Of a DNA stretch of 64,000 nucleotides, positions 9,197-17,491 are shown piece by piece. Below the pieces are notes generated by a model. The model saw only the letters and a program-made list of their open reading frames with translations. It was not told where the DNA came from and made no database searches. Both the position numbers and the translations under genes were made by a program. Source of the stretch: UBA4802 sp964509195 (GTDB lineage Bacteria; Spirochaetota; UBA4802; UB4802); NCBI GenBank assembly GCA_964509195.1, contig CAZDWJ010000013.1:1-64000 (forward strand), in the 5' to 3' direction. Position 1 is the first letter of the stretch, and every line of letters starts with the position of its first letter.

Positions 9197-9222
9197 TAGA
9201 GACGCATTGCAATGCTTCTCTA
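9197..9222. repeat. Short imperfect inverted repeat (TAGAGACGC type)
   Basis: TAGAGACGCATTG / CAATGCTTCTCTA form a near-perfect dyad in the 102-base gap between the SDR and HMG-CoA-synthase-like genes. It resembles the widespread TAGAGACGC intergenic palindromes seen in many bacterial genomes. It could fold in the mRNA and modulate the operon. Confidence 0.5.
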
Positions 9223-9275
9223 GAGGGCAATGGTATTAATGTTATAATTTTATGTTTTCATAAGGAGGTTCGTCA

Positions 9276-10718
9276 ATGATTGGAATAGTATCGTATGGGG
9301 GGTATATTCCGCTCAGGCGATTATCCCGTATGCAGGTAGTGCAGCAGATGGCGTGGTACAATCCACTGCTGTACATGCTTATGGCGGGTGAGCGTTCGGT
9401 AGCAAACTGGGATGAAGATGCCATAACAATGGCTGTGGCAGCATCGTTTGATGCTCTGCACAATGTGGATACAAAAAACATAGATGCAGTGTATGCTGCG
9501 TCAACATCATTCCCTTTTGATGACAGGCAGAATGCAGCAGTCATTGCTGAAGCACTGAGTTTGCATGATGGAGTGCGCACTATTGATGTTACTGGCTCGC
9601 TTAAAGCGGGGGTGTCAGCAGTTGTTGCAGGCCTTGATGCAATTGAGTCTGATACTGCCCGCAAGGTACTGGTGACTGCCAGTGATAGGCGCTTCACAAG
9701 GTCTGCTTCTACACTGGAATTGCTTTATGGTGATGGAGCTGCTGCAGTGGTGCTGGGAAGGGAAAATGTTATTGCCGAATTTTTAGGGTCATGTGCATAT
9801 CATGAGGATTTTATTGATCATTACCGTGGTTCTGAAAAGCGATTTGATTACGCATGGGAAGAGCGGTTTATCCGTGATGAAGGTTTTGGCAGAATTATTC
9901 CAAAAGCAATAAAAGCCTACTGTGAAAAATATCACACAGATATAGCGGAATTTGCTGCTGTAATATACCCAAGCCCGTTTTCACGGGAGCATTCAGGTAT
10001 AGCAAAGAAAATTAAAGCTACCGGTATACATCCCAATCTTCATGACAGTGTAGGCGATACTGGTGCGGCACACCCACTGTTAATGCTTGCGCATGCACTG
10101 GATACTGCAAAACCTGGTGATAAAATTTTAGTGATTGGATTTGGGCAGGGGTGTGAGGTTGTTGCATTTAAAGTAACCGAGACAATTGAAAATGTAAAGC
10201 GCCCTAAAGGCATTACCCAGACTATGGCACGCAAAAAAGATATTCCTTATCCAAAATATTTAAAATTCAGGGACCTGATTGAAGCTGATATCAGCATACG
10301 CGCTGAGGCAATGCCCAACACATCGCTTACTGCACTGTGGCGCCACCGGAAGATGGTGCACGGTTTTACGGGATACCGTTGCAAAGCGTGTGGAACCCCG
10401 CAGTTTCCGCCCTATCCGGTGTGTGTTAATCCAGCATGTAATAAATCTGGCACTATGGAAGATTACAGCTTTGCCAGCAAACCGGGAACTGTACTCATGT
10501 ATACCGGTGATATGTTAGCTGCATCCGTTGACCCGCCAGCAATCTATGGCCTTGTTGAATTTGAGGGAGGTGGCAGAACGCTGCTTGATTTTACCGATTG
10601 TGAACTTGAAAATCTTAAAGTGGGTGCACGGGTTTCTATGTCATTTCGTATGAGGCGATATGATAGTGGGCGGGGCTTTACAGGGTATTTCTGGAAAGCT
10701 GTACCACTAATGGAGTAA
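9276..10718 (+). CDS. HMG-CoA-synthase-like thiolase-fold protein fused to DUF35 (Zn-ribbon/OB-fold)
   Basis: 480 residues. Residues about 1-310 have the HMG-CoA synthase/KAS III fold (GIVSYGGYIP start, GDGAAAVVLG, and SVGDTGAAHPLLML near the end). Residues about 350-480 are a DUF35 unit: a rubredoxin-like ribbon beginning CKACGTPQFPPYPVC, then an OB fold. In archaea a separate DUF35 protein bridges thiolase and HMG-CoA synthase so acetoacetyl-CoA is channelled; here the two are fused and a thiolase follows 11 bases later. By motif alignment the synthase Cys (family FACKAG) reads GSLKAG, the Glu (SESHP) reads STSFP and the His position looks like Tyr, so the domain may be non-catalytic and structural. 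AAGGAGG ribosome site. Confidence 0.8.
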   Translation: MIGIVSYGGYIPLRRLSRMQVVQQMAWYNPLLYMLMAGERSVANWDEDAITMAVAASFDALHNVDTKNIDAVYAASTSFPFDDRQNAAVIAEALSLHDGVRTIDVTGSLKAGVSAVVAGLDAIESDTARKVLVTASDRRFTRSASTLELLYGDGAAAVVLGRENVIAEFLGSCAYHEDFIDHYRGSEKRFDYAWEERFIRDEGFGRIIPKAIKAYCEKYHTDIAEFAAVIYPSPFSREHSGIAKKIKATGIHPNLHDSVGDTGAAHPLLMLAHALDTAKPGDKILVIGFGQGCEVVAFKVTETIENVKRPKGITQTMARKKDIPYPKYLKFRDLIEADISIRAEAMPNTSLTALWRHRKMVHGFTGYRCKACGTPQFPPYPVCVNPACNKSGTMEDYSFASKPGTVLMYTGDMLAASVDPPAIYGLVEFEGGGRTLLDFTDCELENLKVGARVSMSFRMRRYDSGRGFTGYFWKAVPLME

Positions 10719-10729
10719 GGAGGAATGTT

Positions 10730-11938
10730 ATGGCTACAGGAATAAAAGATAAAGTTGCAATTATAGGAATGGGATGCACAAAATTTGGTGAGCGGTGGGA
10801 TGCAGATGCAAATGCACTTATGGTAGAAGCGTTTAATGAGGCGATAGCTGATGCAGGCATTGACCCCAAAGAGATACAGGCAGCATGGCTTGCCACCTGC
10901 TTTGATGAAGTGAATGTGGGAAAAAGTGCACTTTCAGCATCAATAGCATTGCGGCTGCCAAATATAGCGGTAACCCGTGTTGAGAACTTCTGTGCCAGTG
11001 GCACGGAGGCTTTCAGAGCAGCAGTGTATGCGGTTGCATCTGGTGCGTATGACATAGTTCTGGCGATAGGATGTGAAAAACTGAAAGATATTGGCTACGG
11101 TGGTTTGCCTGAATTCAGCCAGGCTATTGGGATTTTAAACAGTCTGTGGTTTCCCAATATTACTGCACCTGGATGCTTTGCTATGCTTGCGGGAGGCTAC
11201 TGCGCACAATATGGCTTAAAGATGGAAGATGTAAAGAGGGCAATGGCACATATATCAGTAAAAAGCCACGCAAACGGTGCACTTAACCCAAAAGCACATC
11301 TGCAGCGCCCCGTTACAGAGGAGCAGGTTCTTCAATCGCCTATGATTGCATATCCACTTGGCCTTTTTGATTGCTGCGGCGTGAGTGATGGTGCTGCGTG
11401 CGCTATTGTGTGCAGTATTGATGTTGCTAAGGCGCTAAAGAAGAAAGATTTTGTTACTGTAAAAGCACTTCAGATTTCTGTTTCAAATGGCGAAGAGATG
11501 GCATTCTCCAATTGGGATGGTGCGCATGTGGTAAACACCGAAAAAGCTGCAGCACGTGCGTACCAGGAAGCAGGCATTAAAAATCCGCGCGAGGAATTAA
11601 GCCTCCTTGAGGTACATGACTGCTTTTCCATTACCGAGCTTGTCACCATGGAAGACCTTCATGTGTCTGAACGTGGTAAGGCTGTGAATGATGTTATGGA
11701 TGGATTCTTTGACAGTAACGGCAAAATTCCATGCCAGATTGATGGTGGTCTTAAATGTTTTGGCCATCCCATTGGAGCTTCAGGATTGCGGATGGTGTAT
11801 GAAATCTATCTGCAACTGCATGGGCGGGCAGATAAGCGCCAGTTGAAGGATCCAAAGTTGGGGCTTACGCATAACCTTGGGGGCTTTCCCATGATGAATG
11901 TGGTGAGTGTTGCGATAGTGGGCCGATACAAAGACTAA
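10730..11938 (+). CDS. SCP2-type thiolase (acyl-CoA acetyltransferase)
   Basis: 402 residues. The nucleophilic cysteine lies in NFCASGTEA (about residue 88), and HDCFSITE and CFGHPIGASG carry the other conserved Cys/His positions of sterol-carrier-protein-X-type thiolases. It probably cleaves 3-ketoacyl-CoA with CoA, or condenses acyl-CoAs, and likely forms a complex with the preceding DUF35 fusion. The active Cys argues against the cysteine-less Ltp2-type aldolases. Ribosome site AAGGAGG; last gene of the operon. Confidence 0.85.
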   Translation: MATGIKDKVAIIGMGCTKFGERWDADANALMVEAFNEAIADAGIDPKEIQAAWLATCFDEVNVGKSALSASIALRLPNIAVTRVENFCASGTEAFRAAVYAVASGAYDIVLAIGCEKLKDIGYGGLPEFSQAIGILNSLWFPNITAPGCFAMLAGGYCAQYGLKMEDVKRAMAHISVKSHANGALNPKAHLQRPVTEEQVLQSPMIAYPLGLFDCCGVSDGAACAIVCSIDVAKALKKKDFVTVKALQISVSNGEEMAFSNWDGAHVVNTEKAAARAYQEAGIKNPREELSLLEVHDCFSITELVTMEDLHVSERGKAVNDVMDGFFDSNGKIPCQIDGGLKCFGHPIGASGLRMVYEIYLQLHGRADKRQLKDPKLGLTHNLGGFPMMNVVSVAIVGRYKD

Positions 11939-11964
11939 TGATGCTTTTTTAAAAATATTCAGGC

Positions 11965-11995
11965 TTGACAAATTATTCTTGCTTTTAATTATTAT
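11965..11995 (+). promoter_or_regulatory. Likely promoter of dapA-dapB
   Basis: TTGACA (11965-11970) with TATTAT at 11990-11995 (19-base spacing; ATTATT at 17 bases also possible). Transcription would begin near 12002, directly in front of the inverted repeat at 12005-12025. Confidence 0.5.
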
Positions 11996-12004
11996 GTATA
12001 GTAT

Positions 12005-12025
12005 AGGCGATAGTAACTATCGCCT
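12005..12025. promoter_or_regulatory. Perfect inverted repeat, candidate operator or paired dispersed word
   Basis: Arms AGGCGATAGT and ACTATCGCCT around a single A give a perfect 21-base palindrome. It lies at the expected start of the dapA transcript, where a repressor would block it. Each arm is also the dispersed GGCGATAG word found all over this window, so the site may be a paired copy and not a gene-specific operator. Confidence 0.5.
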
Positions 12026-12059
12026 AAAATTTTTATAAAAAACCACAAGTGAGGATTGC

Positions 12060-12938
12060 ATGTTTGAAGGTGTTTTCACAGCGCTTGTTACTCCATTTAA
12101 GAATGGGAAAATTGATTATGAATCACTGGAGAAAATTATTGAACACCAGATTGCGGGTGGTGTTGATGGCGTTGTCCCCATGGGAACAACCGGCGAATCT
12201 CCAACAGTAAGTTATGAGGAGCATGAAGAGTTTATTATTCGTGTAGTGAAGATGGTAAATAAAAGAGTAAAAGTTATTGCTGGCACAGGTTCTAACTCAA
12301 CAGACGAAGCAATCTATCTTTCAAAGGCAGCACAGGATGCTGGTGTAGACGGAGTTCTTCTGGTAAATCCATATTATAATAGACCACCCCAGCGTGGGCT
12401 TATTGCACATTTTGAACAGGTAGCACAATCAATTTCAATTCCGGTTGTGCTGTACAATATACCCGGCAGGACCGGAATAAACTTTTTGCCCGAAAGTGTT
12501 GCTGAACTTGTAAAGCGCGTACCCAATATCGTTGCAATGAAAGAAGCTTCAGGTGATATAGCTCAGATGATGAATCTTATAGAATTATGTGGCGATAGGA
12601 TTACACTCCTTTCCGGTGATGATAATCTACTTTTGCCGGTATTGGGCATTGGCGGCAAAGGTATTATTTCTGTTCTGTCAAATTTATTGCCAGCTGATGT
12701 CAAAGCAATAGTGTCTCTTTTTACGTCAGGCAAATTTGAAGAAGCAAAAAAGAAGTTTTACACTCTATTGCCTCTTTGCCGTGCCATGTTTTATGAAACA
12801 AACCCCATTCCCTTAAAAGCAGCTATGGAAATGGCAGGCTTCTGTTCGTCTGAGGTGCGCCTTCCACTGGTACCGTTATCTGATGATAATCGCAAAAAGC
12901 TTAAGGAAGTATTAATTGCCTATGGAGTAAAACTATGA
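12060..12938 (+). CDS. dapA: 4-hydroxy-tetrahydrodipicolinate synthase
   Basis: 292 residues, the normal length. Schiff-base Lys161 (VAMKEASGD), Tyr132 in LYNIPGRTG and the GTTGESPT pyruvate-binding loop are all present. It condenses pyruvate with aspartate semialdehyde, the first committed step to diaminopimelate and lysine. GAGG ribosome site upstream of ATG. Overlaps dapB by four bases (ATGA), so the two are translationally coupled. Confidence 0.96.
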   Translation: MFEGVFTALVTPFKNGKIDYESLEKIIEHQIAGGVDGVVPMGTTGESPTVSYEEHEEFIIRVVKMVNKRVKVIAGTGSNSTDEAIYLSKAAQDAGVDGVLLVNPYYNRPPQRGLIAHFEQVAQSISIPVVLYNIPGRTGINFLPESVAELVKRVPNIVAMKEASGDIAQMMNLIELCGDRITLLSGDDNLLLPVLGIGGKGIISVLSNLLPADVKAIVSLFTSGKFEEAKKKFYTLLPLCRAMFYETNPIPLKAAMEMAGFCSSEVRLPLVPLSDDNRKKLKEVLIAYGVKL

Positions 12939-13723
12939 GGATAGGTATTTGCGGTATAGCGGGTAGAATGGGGAAAGCTATCCTTGCTGCTTCTTTAGAA
13001 AAAGGGCATACAATTTCGCAAGGATTAGATGCGCCACAATGTCCATTGTTAGGGCAGGATGCCGGCAATGCAGTTGGCAAAAAATTAGATGTAGCAATTG
13101 AGTCACTGAATGATGCTGTTCTTAATGCTGATGTTGTGATTGATTTTTCTGCACCTGCTGCTACTAAAGTGCTGCTAAAGAAAGCTGTACAACAAAATAT
13201 TCCTATGGTGATAGGCACCACCGGATTTTCTGATGCTCAGAAAGAAATGATACAGGAGGCATCAGACACAATCCCTATTGTATTTTCTCCCAATATGTCA
13301 GTGGGGGTTAATCTTTTATTCAAGCTTACGCAGATGGCAGCATTAGTATTAAAGGATGGGTATGATGTTGAAATATTTGAAGCACATCACCGTTTAAAAA
13401 AAGATTCCCCATCGGGTACTGCAAAAAAACTTATTGATGTTATAATGGAAACACGAAAAGATTTGCACAGTGCAAAGCTTATGCATGGAAGGGAAGGTAT
13501 CATTGGTGAACGTACTAATAATGAGATTGGCGTGATGGTTATGCGTGGTGGTGATATTGTTGGTGAACACACAGTGTATTTTATTGCCGATGGAGAACGT
13601 ATTGAATTAACACACAGAGCAACTACCCGTGACAATTTTGCACGCGGTGCTGTGATGGCAGCTGAGTTTGTTGTTACCAAAAAGCAAGGTTTATATACAA
13701 TGTTTGATGTGCTGGGATTGTAA
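12935..13723 (+). CDS. dapB: 4-hydroxy-tetrahydrodipicolinate reductase
   Basis: 262 residues. N-terminal dinucleotide motif GIAGRMG (about residues 7-13), GTTGF, and the catalytic/substrate signature EAHHRLKKDSPSGTA are intact. NAD(P)H-dependent step after DapA in lysine/diaminopimelate synthesis. Four-base overlap with dapA; the regulator gene follows after five bases. Confidence 0.96.
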   Translation: MRIGICGIAGRMGKAILAASLEKGHTISQGLDAPQCPLLGQDAGNAVGKKLDVAIESLNDAVLNADVVIDFSAPAATKVLLKKAVQQNIPMVIGTTGFSDAQKEMIQEASDTIPIVFSPNMSVGVNLLFKLTQMAALVLKDGYDVEIFEAHHRLKKDSPSGTAKKLIDVIMETRKDLHSAKLMHGREGIIGERTNNEIGVMVMRGGDIVGEHTVYFIADGERIELTHRATTRDNFARGAVMAAEFVVTKKQGLYTMFDVLGL

Positions 13724-13728
13724 GAAAA

Positions 13729-14688
13729 ATGGCTGAAAAAGATTCACAAAATGACATCGTTTCATTTGAGGAAAATCCCTATTCACCTGAGATAAAAAAG
13801 CCTGAGGATGTCGTCAGGCTTTTCTATATTCACAATGTACCAATTTTGCCGGTGATATCTAAACGCGGGATATTATTGGGTATTTTGAAAAAAGAAGATG
13901 TAATTGCTGAGTTAAGCGACATCGCTCGCAGTACAGTAAAAATAGATGAGTTTGTTCAGAAGTTAGCTAAGAAAATGACAATGGATGAACTGCTGCCATT
14001 GGTTACCAATGTTAATGAACTCATTACTATTGACCTTTTTGGCGAAGTGCAGGGGCGCATGTCACGCTTGGATTTATTTATGGCAGCTGAAGGGCACTAT
14101 GAAAAAAAAGATAAAGAAAAAGCAAAAGAAGAAAAAGAGATACAGCCTAAAGATGCCGTTATTGAATGGCTTATTTATCTGGTGTTGGAACATATACCAC
14201 GAGCATTGTATGCAGTAAACAGTAATGGTAAAACAATATTCTTTAATGGTCATTTTGAAGAGATATACACCAAAGCGTTTCCTGATGCAAAGGATGTTGA
14301 TATAGCAGCAACTGAGCGTATACTTATGGATGCTTCTAAAAATGATATTTATACGTCATATGTATATAAGCGGCAATTTTTTTATAATAAAGATTTGAAA
14401 GCGTATTACGAACGTGTCCTGTTAAAAAGCGATAATAAAACAGTAGGATACCTATTTATGTTTGAGAGGGATATCACAAAGCAGGATTTGCTTGTGCCTG
14501 ATATTATATCCGATACAGATGGAATTGATGAGCTACTTTCACGTGCCGAGCGTTCCATATTGGTACAGGCGTTGACGCAATCTGGCTATGATATAGCCCA
14601 AACGGCCAGGATCCTTAATATAACTGTAGCAGATTTGAAAAAAAGAATAAAAAATTATGACATTACGCTTACAAAAATAGAAGGATAA
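13729..14688 (+). CDS. CBS-PAS-Fis orphan regulator
   Basis: 319 residues. The N-terminal part resembles a CBS unit (VRLFYIHNVPILPVISKRG then GILLGILKKEDV), a charged lysine/glutamate linker follows at about 123-140, then a PAS-like sensor (about 150-260), and the end (about 272-315) is a Fis-type helix-turn-helix (ERSILVQALTQSGYDIAQTA then ARILNI). That HTH normally ends sigma-54 activators, but no AAA+ domain is present, so it cannot remodel sigma-54 holoenzyme itself. It could bind DNA or DNA-bound activators. Tightly linked to dapB (five bases) and followed after eight bases by the GGDEF/EAL gene. Confidence 0.6.
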   Translation: MAEKDSQNDIVSFEENPYSPEIKKPEDVVRLFYIHNVPILPVISKRGILLGILKKEDVIAELSDIARSTVKIDEFVQKLAKKMTMDELLPLVTNVNELITIDLFGEVQGRMSRLDLFMAAEGHYEKKDKEKAKEEKEIQPKDAVIEWLIYLVLEHIPRALYAVNSNGKTIFFNGHFEEIYTKAFPDAKDVDIAATERILMDASKNDIYTSYVYKRQFFYNKDLKAYYERVLLKSDNKTVGYLFMFERDITKQDLLVPDIISDTDGIDELLSRAERSILVQALTQSGYDIAQTARILNITVADLKKRIKNYDITLTKIEG

Positions 14689-14696
14689 TCCATTGC

Positions 14697-16778
14697 ATGG
14701 CACATAGCCAATTGATGAAATCAATTAATGTATTGCTTGTTAAAGACCTTACCTATGATGATGAGCTAGAAAAGACTATTTTAGAAATATCCAACCTTGA
14801 TTGTAATATAATGGTGGTTTCAAATAAATATGAATTGTATGAAACGTGTAAACACTATAAACCTGATGTTGTTGTAAGCGATTATCACTTTGCTGATATA
14901 ACAGCTGAGGATGTAATAGAATATGTAAACAAAAATTTTAAATATATCCCTATTATCATCATTAGCGATACTATTGGCGAAGAGACTACTGTTCAAATAA
15001 TAAAAAAAGGTGCTGTTGATGTTTTATCAAGGCAGCATTTATTTAATTTGCCTCTAGCAATAGAAAGAGCTATTGATAAAATTCACAAGCAAAGAGAACT
15101 GGACGATGTATTAGTAAAATTAACAAAAACCAAGGAATTATATGAGTTAATTCTTCAACATGTCCCTGTTGGTATAATTGTTGCAACAAAAGATGGTACT
15201 GTTATTGATATCAACAGACATGCTCTTGGTTTGCTGGGATATGAGCCTGATTGTAAACCAGAACGTATATCTGCAAAAAGTTTTTTTGTTGATGGTTCGC
15301 AACGTAATTTTTTCTTTAAGGTTCTAAATGCAAAAAAAATAATTCAAAATTATGAAGCAAAGGTGTGCAGGAAAGATGGCATTGTAAGAATTTTTTCTTT
15401 TTATGCAGTTATGCATGCTATTGAGCACCAGCAGTATATCTTTACAGCAATGATTGATGTTACTGAACAACGGATGCTGGAAGACAGAGTGCTCTTTTTA
15501 TCTTTTTTTGACCCGCTAACACAGTTGCCAAACAGAGCTCTATTAAAAGACCGCATTGATCTGGCTTTAATGCGCGCTCGCCATAACAAGCGCTATGTTG
15601 CTGTTATCACACTAGACATTGACCGCTTCAAGTATGTGAATGATTCATTGGGCCATAAAATTGGTGATAGCATACTGTTGTCGATATCTCAAAGATTATC
15701 AAACACATTGCGTGAGGGCGATGTTGTAGCCAGGATAGGGAATGATGAGTTTGGAATTATGCTTATAGATATTGCTCGTAATGAAGATATTATTTCTGTG
15801 ATAAACAAAGTTAGAAATATTTTTGTTCTTCCGTTTAATGTTGACAGCAATGAGTTATTCATTACTGCTAGCATGGGGGTTGCGCTATTCCCTTCAGATG
15901 GCAATAATGCTGATGAACTACTTCAGAATGCAGATATAGCACTTGCAAAAGCCCGTGAACAGGGGCGTTTTACCTGTGAATTTTACACAAAGGATTTGAA
16001 CAAAAAGGTTTCCGAATATATTAGCCTGGAAGCTAAACTCAAAAGAGCTATCGCACAAATTCAATTTGAACTGTACTATCAGCCATACTTCAATATAAAA
16101 ACAAGAAGAGTAGCAGGCATGGAGGCATTATTGCGCTGGAATAGTGAGGGTAAGGTTATATCTCCAGCAACGTTTATTCCGGTACTTGAAGATAGTGGAC
16201 TTATAATTAATGCAGGCAGGTGGATTATTGAAGAAGTTTGCAGACAATTATTACATTGGAAAAAGGCGGGATTGCCGGTTTACCCGGTTTCGCTCAATGT
16301 GTCGCCAATCCAGTTCCAGCGGTCTGATTTTACAGACATGGTCATAGAAGTTATCTCCGCGAATAATGTAGATGCAAGCAGTATCATTCTGGAAATTACT
16401 GAAAGCACCTATATGCGTAATATTGATTATACAAAAGAGGTTATGCAGGTATTGAAACATAAAGGATTCCATTTTGCCATAGATGATTTTGGAACAGGGT
16501 ATTCATCACTGAGTTCTCTTCTGGCGTTATCATTTGATTATTTAAAGATAGATAGATCATTTGTGATGAATGTTGATGTGGACCCTCATTCATCAATTTT
16601 AATACGGGCAATAAATACTATGGCGCATGCAATAGGGATACGAACAATTGCTGAAGGGATAGAAACGGAATCGCAATTACAGGCATTAACAGATTTGCGT
16701 TGTGATTTGGCTCAGGGGTTTTATTTCAGCCGCCCATTGCAGGTGAATAAATTGGAGGAATTATTGTTGAAAAAATAG
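14697..16778 (+). CDS. REC-PAS-GGDEF-EAL cyclic-di-GMP protein
   Basis: 693 residues: a receiver-like domain (about 8-125, candidate phospho-Asp in VVVSDYHF), PAS (about 140-260), GGDEF (about 265-425) and EAL (about 440-690). The GGDEF signature reads RIGNDEFGIM, so the second glycine is Asn and cyclase activity may be weak. The EAL domain looks active: GMEALLRW, LEITES, DDFGTGYSSLS, DYLKID and AEGIET are all conserved. Likely a cytoplasmic c-di-GMP phosphodiesterase with a regulatory GGDEF module. Probably co-transcribed with the preceding regulator. Confidence 0.88.
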   Translation: MAHSQLMKSINVLLVKDLTYDDELEKTILEISNLDCNIMVVSNKYELYETCKHYKPDVVVSDYHFADITAEDVIEYVNKNFKYIPIIIISDTIGEETTVQIIKKGAVDVLSRQHLFNLPLAIERAIDKIHKQRELDDVLVKLTKTKELYELILQHVPVGIIVATKDGTVIDINRHALGLLGYEPDCKPERISAKSFFVDGSQRNFFFKVLNAKKIIQNYEAKVCRKDGIVRIFSFYAVMHAIEHQQYIFTAMIDVTEQRMLEDRVLFLSFFDPLTQLPNRALLKDRIDLALMRARHNKRYVAVITLDIDRFKYVNDSLGHKIGDSILLSISQRLSNTLREGDVVARIGNDEFGIMLIDIARNEDIISVINKVRNIFVLPFNVDSNELFITASMGVALFPSDGNNADELLQNADIALAKAREQGRFTCEFYTKDLNKKVSEYISLEAKLKRAIAQIQFELYYQPYFNIKTRRVAGMEALLRWNSEGKVISPATFIPVLEDSGLIINAGRWIIEEVCRQLLHWKKAGLPVYPVSLNVSPIQFQRSDFTDMVIEVISANNVDASSIILEITESTYMRNIDYTKEVMQVLKHKGFHFAIDDFGTGYSSLSSLLALSFDYLKIDRSFVMNVDVDPHSSILIRAINTMAHAIGIRTIAEGIETESQLQALTDLRCDLAQGFYFSRPLQVNKLEELLLKK

Positions 16779-16843
16779 TGTATGGACGATAGTTAATTGT
16801 AAAGACCTTCTTTGACAAGTGTCAATCATTTCAAAAAATTGTC

Positions 16844-16872
16844 TTGACTGACGTTGCTTCTAGCCTTACAAT
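16844..16872 (+). promoter_or_regulatory. Likely sigma-70 promoter
   Basis: TTGACT (16844-16849), exactly 17 bases, then TACAAT (16867-16872), 48 bases before the lipoprotein ATG. Another TTGACA lies at 16812-16817 with no matching -10 noticed. Confidence 0.55.
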
Positions 16873-16919
16873 GAAATGTTATTGTATCATTAGATATTAT
16901 TTTTCATGGGGGAATTTTT

Positions 16920-17480
16920 ATGAAAAAAATTGTTATTATTTCTTTAGTACTATATATTAGTGTAATTGCCTGTGCCACAAAAAAAGGGATTGTTGCTCGA
17001 AAGAGTATGATAAATCCAGGCTCACGGATAGTTGTTATTGCAAACCATCCCAACAATATTAAAAATGTTATTATTGCCAGGTTTATGAATAAAAATTATT
17101 CTGTGAAAGCATTTAACGCTTCAGATTTATATACTATGGAAGACATTTACGATGTTAAAGACTTTAAAAAGGTTGCGTATATGCAGCCTTTGAAAAATGA
17201 CAATATGCTGTCGTTTGAAAAAGCTGTAGAAAATATCTACAAACTGCATATATACAATTATGAATTGAGTAAAGCAGAAGCACTCAGTGAAATGCGCACC
17301 AAGTATGGTACACAATATGTTGTTTTAATGGAATTGAAGGATTGGCAAAAAGTATCCTGGGCACGAGCAATTGATTTAGCAAATATGGAAGTGGTGTGGG
17401 TTGAAAACTATCCCGCACAATATAAAGATACGCTGGAAACTGTTGTTGACCATTTTATTTCTAGTATGAGTGGACAATAA
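16920..17480 (+). CDS. Hypothetical lipoprotein
   Basis: 186 residues; lipobox VIACAT with Cys at residue 18, so a lipid-anchored envelope protein. The C-terminal segment YVVLMELKDWQKVSWARAID resembles the end of the next protein (YLLIVVYDISRASCWARAID), so the two are partial paralogues. Strong GGGGG ribosome site before ATG. No family recognised; the alternating strand pattern resembles CsgG/FlgO-type envelope proteins. Confidence 0.6.
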   Translation: MKKIVIISLVLYISVIACATKKGIVARKSMINPGSRIVVIANHPNNIKNVIIARFMNKNYSVKAFNASDLYTMEDIYDVKDFKKVAYMQPLKNDNMLSFEKAVENIYKLHIYNYELSKAEALSEMRTKYGTQYVVLMELKDWQKVSWARAIDLANMEVVWVENYPAQYKDTLETVVDHFISSMSGQ

Positions 17481-17491
17481 CCTATACTACC

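Noticed and set aside
10730..11938. Ltp2-like side-chain aldolase instead of thiolase
   Set aside because: The nucleophilic Cys in NFCASG and the HDCF and GHPIGASG motifs are present; Ltp2-type aldolases lack the Cys.
15689..15904. Other short antisense ORFs inside long genes
   Set aside because: They shadow well-conserved genes, have no ribosome sites and show no recognisable domains.
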